NCBI GenBank assembly: GCA_041649755.1
Contig: JBAZMK010000001.1
Span: 1-64,000, forward strand
Direction: 5' to 3'
DNA length: 64,000 nt
DNA from: JAGVXH01 sp041649755
Lineage (GTDB): Archaea > Nanobdellota > Nanobdellia > Pacearchaeales > GW2011-AR1
The notes under the pieces: model-generated
Seen by the model: only the letters and a program-made list of their open reading frames with translations
Databases searched by the model: none
Told to the model about the DNA's origin: nothing
Program-made: the position numbers and the translations under genes
Shown: positions 56,549 through 64,000 of the stretch, one piece after another
Position numbering within the stretch: position 1 is the first letter of the stretch
Layout: the number at the start of each line of letters is the position of its first letter

Positions 56549-57961
56549 ATGAATATAAGAAAAGTGTCAGATTTTGAGTGGGAAATCCCTCAGGAAGGAG
56601 GAATGAACGTTCCCTGCAGGATTTTTGCCAGTGAGAGACTTTTAGAGGATATGAAGAAGGATAGGTGTCTTGAACAGGTAAAAAATGTAGCAAGGCTTCC
56701 CGGGATAATTTTGGCTTCTTTTGCTATGCCTGATGCTCATCAGGGATATGGTTTTCCGATTGGGGGGGTAGCGGCATTTGATGTTGAAAAAGGAGTCATA
56801 AGTCCTGGCGGGGTTGGTTATGATATTAATTGCAGTGTCAGGCTTTTATCTACTAATTTAAAAAAAGAAAACATTAAGGGTAGGGAAAAAGAGGTAATTC
56901 ACTCTCTTTTCAGAGTGGTCCCTTCAGGTGTAGGAATAGGCAGTAAAATGAAGTTGGATTACAAAAAGCTTGATGAGGTCTTGACTGGGGGTGCAAGATG
57001 GGCAATTGAAAATGGGTTTGGTTTGGAGGAAGATTGTCTTTTTATTGAGGAAGGTGGTAAAATGGAAAATGCAAATCCTAAAGATGTTTCAAGAAGAGCA
57101 AAAGGACGTGGTCTGAGTCAGCTTGGAACCCTGGGGGCCGGAAACCATTTTTTAGAAATACAGGTTGTTGATGAAATTTTTGATGAAGGGGTCGCTAAAG
57201 AATTTGGGCTGGAAAAAGGCCAGATTGTTATTATGATTCATTGTGGGAGTCGTGGATTAGGTCATCAAGTTGCATCTGATTATATTAAACTAATGGATGA
57301 AAAATACGGGCACCCTGATTTTGACAGAGAACTTGTTAATGCCTCAATAAATTCCGAACTTGGAAAGGCTTATCTTTCCGCTATGGCTTGTTCTGCTAAT
57401 TTTGCTTTTGCAAATAAACAGATTATTACACATCTTGTCAGAGAGGATTTAAAACATTATTTTCCTAAGATTGAAGTCAAGGTAGTTTATGATTTATGCC
57501 ATAACATTGCTAAATTTGAAAAGCATTTAATTGGGAAGTTTGAAAAAGAGGTTTTAGTTATAAGGAAGGGGGCAACCAGAAGTTTTGGTCCAGAGAGGGT
57601 GGAAATCCCCGAAAAATATAAAATGGTTGGACAGCCCGTTTTAATACCAGGGAGTATGGGAACAAGTAGTTATGTTTTGTGTGGGACTAAGATAGCAGAA
57701 GAAAAATCTTTTGGTTCAACTGCACACGGGGCGGGGAGGTTAAAAAGCAGAATTAGTTCTAAAAAAGATTTAACTTTTGAAAAAGCAAAAAAAGAAATGG
57801 AAGAAATCGGTGTTGAAGTTGAATCTGGAAGTGTCAAGGGGTTAATTGAAGAGATGCCTTCTTCATATAAGGACATTGATGAGGTTGTGAGGGTAAGTGA
57901 AAAGGCAGGTCTCGGAAAAATTGTTGCGAGGTTAAAACCTCTGGCAGTTATGAAAGGATAA
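56549..57961 (+). CDS. rtcB: tRNA-splicing ligase RtcB
   Basis: GTP-dependent RNA ligase that joins 2',3'-cyclic phosphate and 5'-OH ends after tRNA intron removal. 470 residues, intein-free. Metal and active-site segments: MPDAHQGYGFPIGGVAAF, GGVGYDINCSVRLL (the conserved Cys), GAGNHFLEIQVV, HCGSRGLGHQ, CHNIAKFE and the guanylylated histidine in STAHGAGRLKSR. The intron-containing tRNA-Tyr in this window is an obvious substrate. No archease gene is adjacent. TATAAAAAC lies about 27 bases before the ATG. Confidence 0.96.
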   Translation: MNIRKVSDFEWEIPQEGGMNVPCRIFASERLLEDMKKDRCLEQVKNVARLPGIILASFAMPDAHQGYGFPIGGVAAFDVEKGVISPGGVGYDINCSVRLLSTNLKKENIKGREKEVIHSLFRVVPSGVGIGSKMKLDYKKLDEVLTGGARWAIENGFGLEEDCLFIEEGGKMENANPKDVSRRAKGRGLSQLGTLGAGNHFLEIQVVDEIFDEGVAKEFGLEKGQIVIMIHCGSRGLGHQVASDYIKLMDEKYGHPDFDRELVNASINSELGKAYLSAMACSANFAFANKQIITHLVREDLKHYFPKIEVKVVYDLCHNIAKFEKHLIGKFEKEVLVIRKGATRSFGPERVEIPEKYKMVGQPVLIPGSMGTSSYVLCGTKIAEEKSFGSTAHGAGRLKSRISSKKDLTFEKAKKEMEEIGVEVESGSVKGLIEEMPSSYKDIDEVVRVSEKAGLGKIVARLKPLAVMKG

Positions 57962-57996
57962 GCAATATTTATAAAGTTATTATATTTTAAAAACCA

Positions 57997-60585
57997 ATGA
58001 AAAGAGGATTGTATTTAGGTTTATTTTTAGTGTTTATTTTTGCGGTTGGTCTTGGAAGTTGTGATATCTTACTTGAGCATCAGGAAATAGGATATAATGT
58101 TTGGTCAGAAGTTAGTGGAGAATGGAGTGCACAGACATTTACTATAGGGTCAACAAGTTTTAATTATGAACAAAAAGTGAATTATTTGCAGTTAATGGGT
58201 TCTTTTAGTTTAAATGGGAATCCAACAGCAGAAATAAGAGAAATTTTGTCTTCTTCAGGTAATTTAATAACTCCTTCTGAGGCTATCTATGGGTGTAGTG
58301 GGGAGATTATTTATTCAGAGAGTATTTACAGAGTCTTTTTCCCTAATTGCATTCTAAATAAAAACACGAAGTATGTTTTAGTGCTTCATTTTCCAGTTCC
58401 TAGTTCAACCAATAGATGGAATGTTGCTTGTGCTACTTGTGATGGGACTGAAAAAGACTATCCGGGATATTATGAAGATGGAGAATCTTATTATAGTTAT
58501 GATGGTGAGAATTGGATACTTTCTTATATGACCACCTATGGTGCCCCTCTTGGAATCCCTTCTTGGAATCCTTTAGATAGGTTCTTTTTATTTTACGGAG
58601 ATTATGTTCCCCCTGCGGTAAGCTTGGCTAATCCCATGGCAGGACAAGTTTCTACTTCCAGAAACGTTAATATAATTGGGAGTTCGGATAAAGAGGTTTA
58701 TCTTTGGGAAGTAAGTTATTCTGGTTCTTACAGCGGGAGTAACTTTTATACTCAAAGCGGGACTAGTTTTAATAGGCAAATTTCTTTTTATAATGGAAAT
58801 TACCTTCTGAATTTATCTGCTTGGGAATTTGAAGAGGGTCCTGTTGGCAGTGATTCTGCTTCTTTTTCAGTCGCTCAAAAACCAACTATAATAATCAGTG
58901 CTCCTTCAAATAATCAGGTTTTTAGTAGTACCAATAATGTGAGTATTACGGCAACGGCATCTAATGTAAATACCCTCCAAAATAGAATAACTCAGTGGAG
59001 AATTGAGTTAGACGGGGATAGCCAATCAGCAGTAAATTATTCTTATACTGGAACGAATCTTAATCTGAATAGAGTATTGACTAATCTTCCGCCTGACGGA
59101 TATAATTTAAGGGTTTATGGCAGAGATGATAGTGGTATTTGGGGTGTCAGTGCGGTTAGGAGATTTAGTGTGACTTATAATCCTCCAAGATTGGAGATTA
59201 TTTATCCTGTTGACGGAGGGTACTATGATTCTCCTTTTATTTTTTCTATAGAGTTAGATACAAGTTTACCTATGACTTCTTATAGTTATGATATGGTTGG
59301 TCCTAGTGGGACAAGCCATGGAAGTTTTTCTTGTACTTCTTCTGGAGGGGGTGGTTCTGGTACTTGCACAGCTACATCATCAATAGGAGCTATGTCTCCG
59401 GGGAGCTATACTTTAACCGTTTCTGCAGGGGGGTTAAGTGATACAATTACTTTTACTGTAGGTCCGGCTCTATGTACTCCTAGCATCACTTGTGAGGATT
59501 ATGCTACCTTAGGTCAGTGCGGGAGTGGGTTAAGTGATGGTTGCGAAAATATACTAACCTGTGGTTGTCCAACAGGACAAAATTGTGTAGGAGGCGTCTG
59601 TGTTGAAATCCTTAATCCTATTTATCGTTGGGAGAATTCGGCAGGAGCAGAGATTTCCAGTGCAAATGTCGGGAGTACAATTTTCTTAGTTGTGGAGAGT
59701 AGTGGTTTAGCTACGGGGAGTTCCGCTACTTTTGAGATCTACGATAATGACCCTTTGTTAGATGACCATATCAGGGATGTTATCGGAGTTGTTGATTCCA
59801 GCGGAGTTCTGAAAGCGAATTGGACAATTTCTCAAAGTGACTATGATGGTGCTGGTTCTTCAGATGACCATGAAGAATACTATTTTAGGGTGGTCTTAGT
59901 TTCTTCCTCAATGACAAGCGGTTATCTTGCGATAGAAGAATCTTCTGAAGAGCCCGAAGTAGAGATAGTTTTTCCAAAATGTGGTGAAAATTTTACTTTA
60001 GGAGACACGATCAATATAGAGGTTAATGCATTTAATTTTGACAGCGGAACTTTAACTATTTATAAAGTGGGAGAAGATAATGTTGAACTCCAGTTAGACA
60101 TTTATCATTTGGTCTATGGAAACAATAATTTTAATTACATATTTAATTCAAGTTTAGGTGGTGGGAATTATCGTCTTGTTGCAGAGGTAGTTAATTCATT
60201 AGGTGAAAGAATAAGAAGAACTTCTAACATTATGATTGTTGATTTAAGTTCTACAATGTGGACTTTTTATGTTGCTGCCTGCATTGATGAACCTGAAGAC
60301 CTTTCTAATCTTCCTAGTGGAATTGTTAGATTCAATGCGTCAAGTAGTCGTGGAGTTTTATTTACCCCCGGGGCAGGCTCTTTTCCTTATCAAATAATTC
60401 CAATAGGAAAAGAAGACCTCTTGTTTAAATGGAGATTTAGTGACGAAGGGGGTTACAGAGACAACCCATATATAGATGGGGGTGTAGACGAAAGAGCATA
60501 TCTTTTTTATAAAATTTTTGTTCCAGTCAATGAAAGAAAGGCAGAGTTAGAAGTTGAAGTTAGACCTTTAGGAGCGGTTCAATAA
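57997..60585 (+). CDS. Secreted surface protein with Ig-like and Cys-rich modules
   Basis: 862 residues with a signal peptide (MKRGLYLGLFLVFIFAVGLGS). The first part (about 20-200) resembles a lectin-like sandwich; Ig-like units follow (VSLANPMAGQVSTSRNVNIIG, TIIISAPSNNQVFSSTNNVSI, LEIIYPVDGGYYDSPFIFSI). A Cys-rich knot (CTPSITCEDYATLGQCGSG ... CGCPTGQNC) lies near 495-530 and a final PKD-like part follows. No membrane anchor is evident. TTTATAAAG is about 30 bases upstream. First of four similar genes to the window end. Confidence 0.68.
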   Translation: MKRGLYLGLFLVFIFAVGLGSCDILLEHQEIGYNVWSEVSGEWSAQTFTIGSTSFNYEQKVNYLQLMGSFSLNGNPTAEIREILSSSGNLITPSEAIYGCSGEIIYSESIYRVFFPNCILNKNTKYVLVLHFPVPSSTNRWNVACATCDGTEKDYPGYYEDGESYYSYDGENWILSYMTTYGAPLGIPSWNPLDRFFLFYGDYVPPAVSLANPMAGQVSTSRNVNIIGSSDKEVYLWEVSYSGSYSGSNFYTQSGTSFNRQISFYNGNYLLNLSAWEFEEGPVGSDSASFSVAQKPTIIISAPSNNQVFSSTNNVSITATASNVNTLQNRITQWRIELDGDSQSAVNYSYTGTNLNLNRVLTNLPPDGYNLRVYGRDDSGIWGVSAVRRFSVTYNPPRLEIIYPVDGGYYDSPFIFSIELDTSLPMTSYSYDMVGPSGTSHGSFSCTSSGGGGSGTCTATSSIGAMSPGSYTLTVSAGGLSDTITFTVGPALCTPSITCEDYATLGQCGSGLSDGCENILTCGCPTGQNCVGGVCVEILNPIYRWENSAGAEISSANVGSTIFLVVESSGLATGSSATFEIYDNDPLLDDHIRDVIGVVDSSGVLKANWTISQSDYDGAGSSDDHEEYYFRVVLVSSSMTSGYLAIEESSEEPEVEIVFPKCGENFTLGDTINIEVNAFNFDSGTLTIYKVGEDNVELQLDIYHLVYGNNNFNYIFNSSLGGGNYRLVAEVVNSLGERIRRTSNIMIVDLSSTMWTFYVAACIDEPEDLSNLPSGIVRFNASSSRGVLFTPGAGSFPYQIIPIGKEDLLFKWRFSDEGGYRDNPYIDGGVDERAYLFYKIFVPVNERKAELEVEVRPLGAVQ

Positions 60586-60621
60586 AGTAATGTTTATAAA
60601 TATCAGATTTCTTAAAAAGGA

Positions 60622-62697
60622 ATGAAAAGAGGGTATTATCTTGTTTTGGTCTTGGTTTTTATTATAAGCTTTGCGAGTTCTGCCGAAAATTTATGCTTAG
60701 ATAAAGTTGGATGGGATGTTACTTCTATCCATAGCGGGACCGATTTTAATTGCTGGGCTTTTTCGCCTGCTTCTGGAGCCTGGAATGCACACGACAATTC
60801 TTATGATACTTACTCAATGGGATGCGAATATGACGGAGATTGGAGGAGTTATGTTCTTCAGTTAACTTTTCCTGAACCCATTTCTATGAGTAAAGTAAAT
60901 TATACTTATAGACTTATTATGGTTTATTATCCTTCGGCTAGTTCGGGAGAAAATGCTACTACCAAATTGGAAGTTTATTCTGGTGGGGCTTGGACAGAGG
61001 CAAGTAATTGTGAAGTTTTATTTGAATCCCCTTATAATCATCCTACCCAACTTTATGCAAGATTTGGCAGGGAATGTACTGGGAATTGGAACAATGTTGA
61101 GAGAATAAGGTTAACAGTCAGCGGTTATTTTGGGGTTAGTGGAGGGTGGGATGGAGCAGTAATGGTAGAAGAAATTGGTGCTTATGATGAGACTTCTTGC
61201 GTTCCAAATTGTACAGGAAAAGAATGTGGGGATAATGGGTGTGAGGGGAGTTGCGGAAATTGTGACACACTTTATCCTGATGAAGGAAGAATTTGCTCTG
61301 AAGGAACTTGTTTAGAAATGATTAATCATCCCTGCCCAAGTTCTAATGATACAATAATGAAGTTATATTCGGATACAAACACCCACGGAACCCTGTGGAA
61401 TGGGACTGGCTATAATTATTCTATCTGTTATAGTGATATTTTTGGTTCTTCATATATTGGGGTAAATCCTCATTCATGCAATGGATATAATAAAGTTGTT
61501 GGTCTGTCTAATGTAACTAATGCCCACGCAGAAGTCCCCTCTTTAGATAATTATGGTTTTCCCGTTTGTTATGGAAATTTAGTTTGTGCCGCAAGAGACT
61601 CCTGTCTGTCCAATGAAAGGTTGGTTGTTTCTCTTTCAGAAAACACAAATGCTCAATTATCTGGTTTAAATGATTATCCTATAAAGATTTGCTGTAAATC
61701 CTCAGAAGAATATAGTGCTTTTTGGACAAACCTTTTAGATGAAAGCATCACAAATACAGAAATAGGAGATTTAGTTAAGTTGGGGGTTTCGGGTTCGGAT
61801 ATGGCTGGTGAAATAGAGTATGAAATATATAGAGTAAGCAGTTCCTGGTGGTGGCCTTTTGACAAGAGAGTTGCGCAAACATCTTCTTTAGGTTATACTT
61901 TTTGGAGAGCGGGGATGGACGAAGAAGGGAATTTGGTTTCAGGGAATTATTATTTTAATGCAAAACTCTCCAATGGAATAGCAACTTCTGGAGAATTAGA
62001 AGTTACAGAACCTTTAGAGAACTCCCCTCCTAAAGTAAAAATAGTCTCTCCATCAAAAGATTCTAAATTTGAATTAGGGGAAACCATTAGCTTTATCGCG
62101 GAGTTTGAAGATGAAGATGATGATTTAAGGGCTATTTGGGACTTTGGTGATGGGAAGCCTACAATAACCAGAAATAATTGTCTTACAACAGGGAATTGTA
62201 ATGTGGATTACACCTACTCAGAAAGTCAGGCGGCTTATGTTATTACGGTTCTTGTTGAGGAAATGGGACGAACAGGAACTGCTAAAAACTACACAAGAGT
62301 TTTAGTATATGACGAAAACCTTAACCTTTTCTCAATAATTGATGAGCCCGAGTTTGGCAAGAGATTTGATGAAAAGAGTATGATTAGTTTTGATGCAAGT
62401 AATAGTTTTGCATCTAACTGTACAACATTGAGTACTTGTAACTTTCCAAGCCCTCCTACTGGAGAGAGCGCCATAACAAATTGTTATAGTGTGGGAGGTC
62501 TTCATTGTTATGACTACCCTAAAGAGTGGATTAATGATTACTATGACCTCTATTTTAACTGGACCTTCAGTGAGGGTGAGCCAAGGTCTGGAAGTTGGTC
62601 TGCAGACTATGGTCGGGTTGTAGAGTTCAGTAAGCTGTTTATACAACCAAAATCTGAGAATCATTGGGCTAAATTGAGGTTGGGTTTTGATATATGA
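60622..62697 (+). CDS. Secreted surface protein with PKD-like domain
   Basis: 691 residues with a signal peptide (MKRGYYLVLVLVFIISFASS). An N-terminal discoidin-like sandwich (about 20-195), a cysteine knot (CVPNCTGKECGDNGCEGSCGN), a middle Cys-containing region and a PKD-like module (PPKVKIVSPSKDSKFELGET with DFGDGKPT, about 475-560) can be made out. The end (LRLGFDI) lacks a sorting motif. TTTATAAATA is 28 bases before the ATG. Its stop overlaps the next gene's start by four bases. Confidence 0.68.
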   Translation: MKRGYYLVLVLVFIISFASSAENLCLDKVGWDVTSIHSGTDFNCWAFSPASGAWNAHDNSYDTYSMGCEYDGDWRSYVLQLTFPEPISMSKVNYTYRLIMVYYPSASSGENATTKLEVYSGGAWTEASNCEVLFESPYNHPTQLYARFGRECTGNWNNVERIRLTVSGYFGVSGGWDGAVMVEEIGAYDETSCVPNCTGKECGDNGCEGSCGNCDTLYPDEGRICSEGTCLEMINHPCPSSNDTIMKLYSDTNTHGTLWNGTGYNYSICYSDIFGSSYIGVNPHSCNGYNKVVGLSNVTNAHAEVPSLDNYGFPVCYGNLVCAARDSCLSNERLVVSLSENTNAQLSGLNDYPIKICCKSSEEYSAFWTNLLDESITNTEIGDLVKLGVSGSDMAGEIEYEIYRVSSSWWWPFDKRVAQTSSLGYTFWRAGMDEEGNLVSGNYYFNAKLSNGIATSGELEVTEPLENSPPKVKIVSPSKDSKFELGETISFIAEFEDEDDDLRAIWDFGDGKPTITRNNCLTTGNCNVDYTYSESQAAYVITVLVEEMGRTGTAKNYTRVLVYDENLNLFSIIDEPEFGKRFDEKSMISFDASNSFASNCTTLSTCNFPSPPTGESAITNCYSVGGLHCYDYPKEWINDYYDLYFNWTFSEGEPRSGSWSADYGRVVEFSKLFIQPKSENHWAKLRLGFDI

Positions 62698-63470
62698 TAA
62701 GAAAAATTTTTATTTTTAATTTGTTCTTGATTTTGCTCGGCTTAGCTAGTGCAGATATAATATGGGGTGAAGAATCTTCGGTTCCATTCTATATCTCTTC
62801 AGGGAGTTATTTTTGTATTGATGGAAATTACTGGGGGGTTTATGATATTGAAGATAACCTCATTAGAACAGACAGTCTTTTAGATTGTTACAACCCCAGT
62901 GGATATCACAGAACCTGTTGCCCATCTCCAACTCATACCTGCGATATTTCTTCAGGAATTTGTGTAGCTGAACCAATTTATTTGTGCGGGCAATATGAAG
63001 ATGAAGAAAGTTGTGAGAATGCAAATTATGATATTGGTGAAAAAAGTGTAGAGGAGATTGTAGGGAAAACTTCTTTTTGTGGAACACAAAGAGTTTATTC
63101 TGAAGATGAGGATTGTATAGAGTATATTAGCGATTGCAGATGTGAATGGGACAACGGGAAATGTGATTCGGTTTACGATTCTCTGGTCATATGCCCTGAC
63201 GGAACAATTCCTTCAGGAGAGTGTTCTTTTTCATTTTTAGAAGTTATAGATGAATGTGAAACAGAAGGTTATCTTACTTATATTACTGAAGCGGTATGGG
63301 GTGGAGTAAATGATTCTTCAATATTGGGTTTTGAAGATTGTGCTGATAAAGAAGACCACGCAGATTGCGGAACTCCACTTTTAAAACTCCCTGGATTTAG
63401 TGTTTTTGCCATTATAATTTCATTAGCCCTAATATTTGTAATATATTATTTTAGAAAAAAGATTTTTTAG
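62694..63470 (+). CDS. Cys-rich surface protein with PGF-CTERM-like anchor
   Basis: 258 residues with a signal peptide (about 1-20), many cysteines spaced as disulfide knots (CCPSPTHTCDISSGIC, CLC-type ends), and a C-terminal LPGFSVFAIIISLALIFVIYYFRKK. A Pro-Gly-Phe motif, one hydrophobic helix and a basic end is the pattern of PGF-CTERM proteins, which archaeosortase A processes and lipid-anchors. Translation overlap with the preceding gene suggests it tethers or escorts that secreted protein. Confidence 0.68.
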   Translation: MIRKIFIFNLFLILLGLASADIIWGEESSVPFYISSGSYFCIDGNYWGVYDIEDNLIRTDSLLDCYNPSGYHRTCCPSPTHTCDISSGICVAEPIYLCGQYEDEESCENANYDIGEKSVEEIVGKTSFCGTQRVYSEDEDCIEYISDCRCEWDNGKCDSVYDSLVICPDGTIPSGECSFSFLEVIDECETEGYLTYITEAVWGGVNDSSILGFEDCADKEDHADCGTPLLKLPGFSVFAIIISLALIFVIYYFRKKIF

Positions 63471-63509
63471 AAACCTAATATTTATAAATATCAATTTCCT
63501 GAATAATAG

Positions 63510-64000
63510 ATGAAGGTGATGTTTTTTTTGTTGTCGTTGTTAATTTTAGTTGCGTTTGTTAGCGCAGAGAGTAAGTCTTTTACAGAAGTAGAATTTAATA
63601 TTCTTGGTTGCAGTAATGGTCTTGCTATAGGTACCTGTTCTACTGACGGAGGATTCTACTGCCATGATAATGGAACTCTTTACGATACTGGGACTAGTGG
63701 TTTTGCGTGTAGTTATTGCTGTCCTTTAGGGACTTATTGTACTTCTGAGGGGTGTAGGCAATTTTTAGTTAACTGCTCTGCAATAGGAAGTTCTCCTCAA
63801 TGTCAAAGCCAAGGTTGTTTCTGGTTAGATGACTCGTGTGAATATAATCCTTATGAGTATGGATGCAGTGTATATTCAGATCAGACTTCCTGTAATAATG
63901 ATGAATTCGGATTGGGTCAAAGGGGTATCGGAACAGAAGAGTGTGAAAAAGGATTTTATATTGATTCTTGTCATCAGAATATCTCTTTTGTGGTGAATAA
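63510..64000 (+). CDS. Cys-rich secreted protein, cut by window end
   Basis: Open frame from the ATG at 63510 to the end of the window (at least 163 residues), with a signal peptide (MKVMFFLLSLLILVAFVSA) and 20 or more cysteines in pairs such as CSYCCPLGTYC and CQSQGC. A TTTATAAATA box lies about 26 bases before the ATG. It continues the run of surface genes. The C-terminus is unseen, so domain and anchor type are unknown. Confidence 0.7.
   Translation, partial: MKVMFFLLSLLILVAFVSAESKSFTEVEFNILGCSNGLAIGTCSTDGGFYCHDNGTLYDTGTSGFACSYCCPLGTYCTSEGCRQFLVNCSAIGSSPQCQSQGCFWLDDSCEYNPYEYGCSVYSDQTSCNNDEFGLGQRGIGTEECEKGFYIDSCHQNISFVVN

Overview
The window reads as a contiguous chromosomal stretch of an AT-rich archaeon, most likely a small-genome DPANN lineage of the Pacearchaeota/Woesearchaeota type. 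Archaeal markers are aIF2 beta and gamma, ribosomal protein S6e, a proteasome beta subunit, the termination nuclease FttA (aCPSF1), presenilin-type and archaeal-type signal peptidases, pyruvoyl arginine decarboxylase, archaeal TyrRS, RtcB, an intron-containing tRNA-Tyr and GatCAB. Many genes have a TTTATAAA-like box whose centre lies about 25-26 bases before the ATG, so most transcripts look leaderless. A few genes (ftsZ, the DUF5679-like gene, a Lys-rich microprotein) carry AAAGGAGG Shine-Dalgarno sites instead. I used this rule to correct several starts.

Layout. 0.1-4.4 kb: Xer recombinase, HerA-like ATPase, aIF2 beta, a circularly permuted GTPase, and a DUF5678-like/retropepsin pair. 4.5-11 kb: a large secreted Ig-like protein with a membrane partner, a Tat-signal amidase and a hemerythrin. 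11-18 kb: a HIT protein, five multi-pass membrane proteins (three clearly paralogous), tRNA-Tyr, a VIT-type transporter and a surface protein. 18-23.8 kb: proteasome beta, FttA, presenilin-like protease, signal peptidase and a TrmB-type regulator. 23.8-32.2 kb: a 1938-residue beta-helix surface protein with a pilin-type N-terminus, a membrane protein, aIF2 gamma and another membrane protein. 32.6-34.9 kb: a RiPP-like locus. 35-42.5 kb: S6e, Dus, metzincin, HtpX, arginine decarboxylase, thioredoxin reductase, FtsZ and a GH130-like protein. 42.4-45.1 kb: a 2.58-kb module (TyrRS, radical-SAM enzyme, 40-residue peptide gene) bracketed by 66-bp direct repeats. 45-53 kb: DHH phosphoesterase, GatA/GatC/GatB, a nucleotidase and a bacterial-type AspRS. 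53-58 kb: tRNA-Glu and tRNA-Ile with unusual 3' repeats, EgtD-like methyltransferase, NDK-like and MazG-like proteins, a zinc-ribbon/Hsp20-like protein and RtcB. 58-64 kb: four secreted Cys-rich surface proteins, the last cut by the window end.

The two strongest signals not explained by ordinary annotation are these. (1) Two separate loci each pair a leaderless, unannotated short peptide gene with an adjacent SPASM radical-SAM enzyme. One also has a PqqD/RRE-like protein and a convergent HExxH peptidase. These look like ribosomally made, radical-SAM-modified peptide systems in a DPANN-type archaeon. (2) All three tRNA genes in the window carry, just 3' of the tRNA, the same roughly 90-120 bp element. 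It has a T-arm-derived palindrome followed by a long hairpin with a compensatory base change between copies. Two of the three are flanked by a copied tRNA 3' end, and at tRNA-Ile the unit is tandemly duplicated without a single difference.

Functional links include tRNA splicing (BHB-like intron plus RtcB), tRNA-dependent Asp/Glu amidation (AspRS and GatCAB within 8 kb), membrane and protein quality control (proteasome, HtpX, presenilin, signal peptidase), and heavy investment in secreted adhesin-like proteins, as expected for a cell living attached to others. All assignments are by eye from sequence motifs. No database search was possible.
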